From positions 9,696,501 through 9,760,500 of the forward strand of contig NZ_CP073720.1 of NCBI RefSeq assembly GCF_025137375.1: a stretch of DNA of 64,000 nt, read 5' to 3'. Source of the stretch: Dactylosporangium fulvum (GTDB lineage: Bacteria; Actinomycetota; Actinomycetes; Mycobacteriales; Micromonosporaceae). The position numbers were made by a program, and so were the translations under genes. Of this stretch, positions 63,636 to 64,000 are shown one piece after another; position 1 is the stretch's first letter; each line of letters opens with the position of its first letter. Under the pieces are notes generated by a model. It made no database searches. It saw nothing but the letters and a program-made list of their open reading frames with translations, and was not told the DNA's origin.

Positions 63636-63658
63636 TGAACCTAAGCGCGCCGCCGGGC

Positions 63659-63702
63659 CCGGACAAGATCGGCTGCCCGCCAACCCGTGTCGCCTACTCG
63701 CC
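63659..63702 (-). promoter_or_regulatory. Shared GGCGA-rich element, uptake operon promoter
   Basis: On the minus strand GGCGAGTAGGCGACACGGGT, then TGGCGGGCAGCCGATCTTG. It contains two GGCGA words 8 nt apart and a third TGGCG, as expected for a direct-repeat AraC site. It shares an exact 15-mer with the element at 52688-52702. Confidence 0.55.
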
Positions 63703-63719
63703 ACCCGCGGTCCGCACGC

Positions 63720-63783
63720 AGTACGGCTTCCCGTCCAGCAACGACCAGACCGGCCCCTACGACTGGGGTACCACCCGGCCATG
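63720..63783 (+). pseudogene. Possible 3' remnant of a rightward gene
   Basis: The frame YGFPSSNDQTGPYDWGTTRP ending at the TGA 63781-63783 has strongly coding-like third positions and is followed 17 nt later by a perfect hairpin. Upstream the frame runs into the promoter elements of the iron operon and loses coding character. It may be the end of a lost gene or a short unannotated frame from the ATG at 63634. Confidence 0.25.
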
Positions 63784-63800
63784 ACGTCGCCGCGGGACAG

Positions 63801-63840
63801 CGACGGCCCGCCACGGGACCGGGGTCGTGGCGGGCCGTCG
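63801..63840. terminator. Perfect 14-bp hairpin
   Basis: CGACGGCCCGCCAC (63801-63814) and GTGGCGGGCCGTCG (63827-63840) are exact inverted repeats with a 12-nt loop. It lies 8 nt beyond the stop codon of the leftward gene at 63849, so it probably ends that transcript, and possibly a rightward one as well. Confidence 0.65.
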
Positions 63841-63848
63841 TTCCGGGT

Positions 63849-64000
63849 TCAGCCCTCGACCACCTGTACGGTCGCCGAAATGCCGCCCTGCTTGCGGTCC
63901 GGGTAGACCGCACCGTCGGCGTCGACCGCGTTGGTGTACACCTTGCATTGGGTGTTCAACGGGCCTGCCGGTGCGGTGAGCTGGATGGCCGATGCCCGCA
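63849..64000 (-). CDS. C-terminal fragment of a secreted-looking protein, cut by window edge
   Basis: The last 50 codons are visible: RASAIQLTAPAGPLNTQCKV, then YTNAVDADGAVYPDRKQGGI and SATVQVVEG before the TGA at 63851-63849. The frame has coding-like base use and a hairpin directly after the stop. The beta-rich, Thr/Ala/Gly-rich composition suggests an extracellular domain. The start and most of the gene lie beyond base 64000, so no function is offered. Confidence 0.55.
   Translation of the reverse strand, partial: RASAIQLTAPAGPLNTQCKVYTNAVDADGAVYPDRKQGGISATVQVVEG

Noticed and set aside
1..64000. tRNA, rRNA, riboswitch or prophage
   Set aside because: Read on both strands, no cloverleaf with CCA-type end, rRNA segment, recognisable riboswitch or phage structural gene was seen. 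A covariance-model scan would be decisive.

Overview
The window is high-GC (about 70%), densely coded actinobacterial DNA with many GTG starts, 4-nt ATGA/GTGA gene overlaps, IdeR/DmdR-type iron boxes and a GlnR-like nitrogen box. The mix of gene families (cyanophycin genes, CBM2 chitinase, XRE regulators, urt cluster, paired iron ABC transporters) suggests a soil-type filamentous actinomycete, perhaps Micromonosporaceae. The genus is a guess. No rRNA, tRNA, CRISPR array or phage module was recognised.

Layout. 0-3 kb: a 5'-truncated secreted amidohydrolase, a TetR regulator and a decayed IS630-family element whose edge supplies the stop codon of an FHA-domain gene (3-4.4 kb). 4.5-8.2 kb: cyanophycinase-cyanophycin synthetase operon (cphB-cphA), followed by a small frameshifted reading frame. 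8.2-9 kb: GC-rich low-complexity DNA with a relic of a GH78 rhamnosidase C-terminus. 9-13.2 kb: a 1389-residue DUF4011/SF1 helicase/Vsr-like nuclease protein of a type linked to phage defence. 13.2-15.1 kb: a secreted CBM2-FnIII-GH18 chitinase flanked by two inverted 70-bp palindromic repeats. 15-29.6 kb: LysR, membrane proteins, NRDE protein, GGDEF-EAL protein, subtilase with a WSG-repeat tail, divergent HxlR/thioesterase pair, GCS2 ligase, an XRE-glycosyltransferase cassette and a GNAT gene, interspersed with relics of SDR and GtrA genes.

29.7-34.3 kb: complete urea ABC transporter operon urtABCDE. 34.5-41.5 kb: DUF4407 protein, imperfect repeats, GHL10 glycosidase-like protein, CsbD, DedA, ECF sigma factor, RluA-type pseudouridine synthase. 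41.5-45 kb: PadR-ABC-FtsX operon. 45-51.5 kb: AAC(2')-type acetyltransferase, cysteine-rich four-helix copper-binding-like protein, NhaA-DsbA fusion, MDR oxidoreductase, and a class A PBP-like protein whose SxxK lysine is replaced by serine.

51.6-63.6 kb is an iron/siderophore transport island: binding protein, AraC regulator, two convergent pairs of ABC half-transporters (each pair with one half lacking a Walker A motif and the other lacking the LSGGQ signature), and a FecCDE-type uptake operon. Three IdeR-like boxes and a shared GGCGA-rich element that I infer to be the AraC operator lie in front of these units. The window ends inside another secreted-protein gene.
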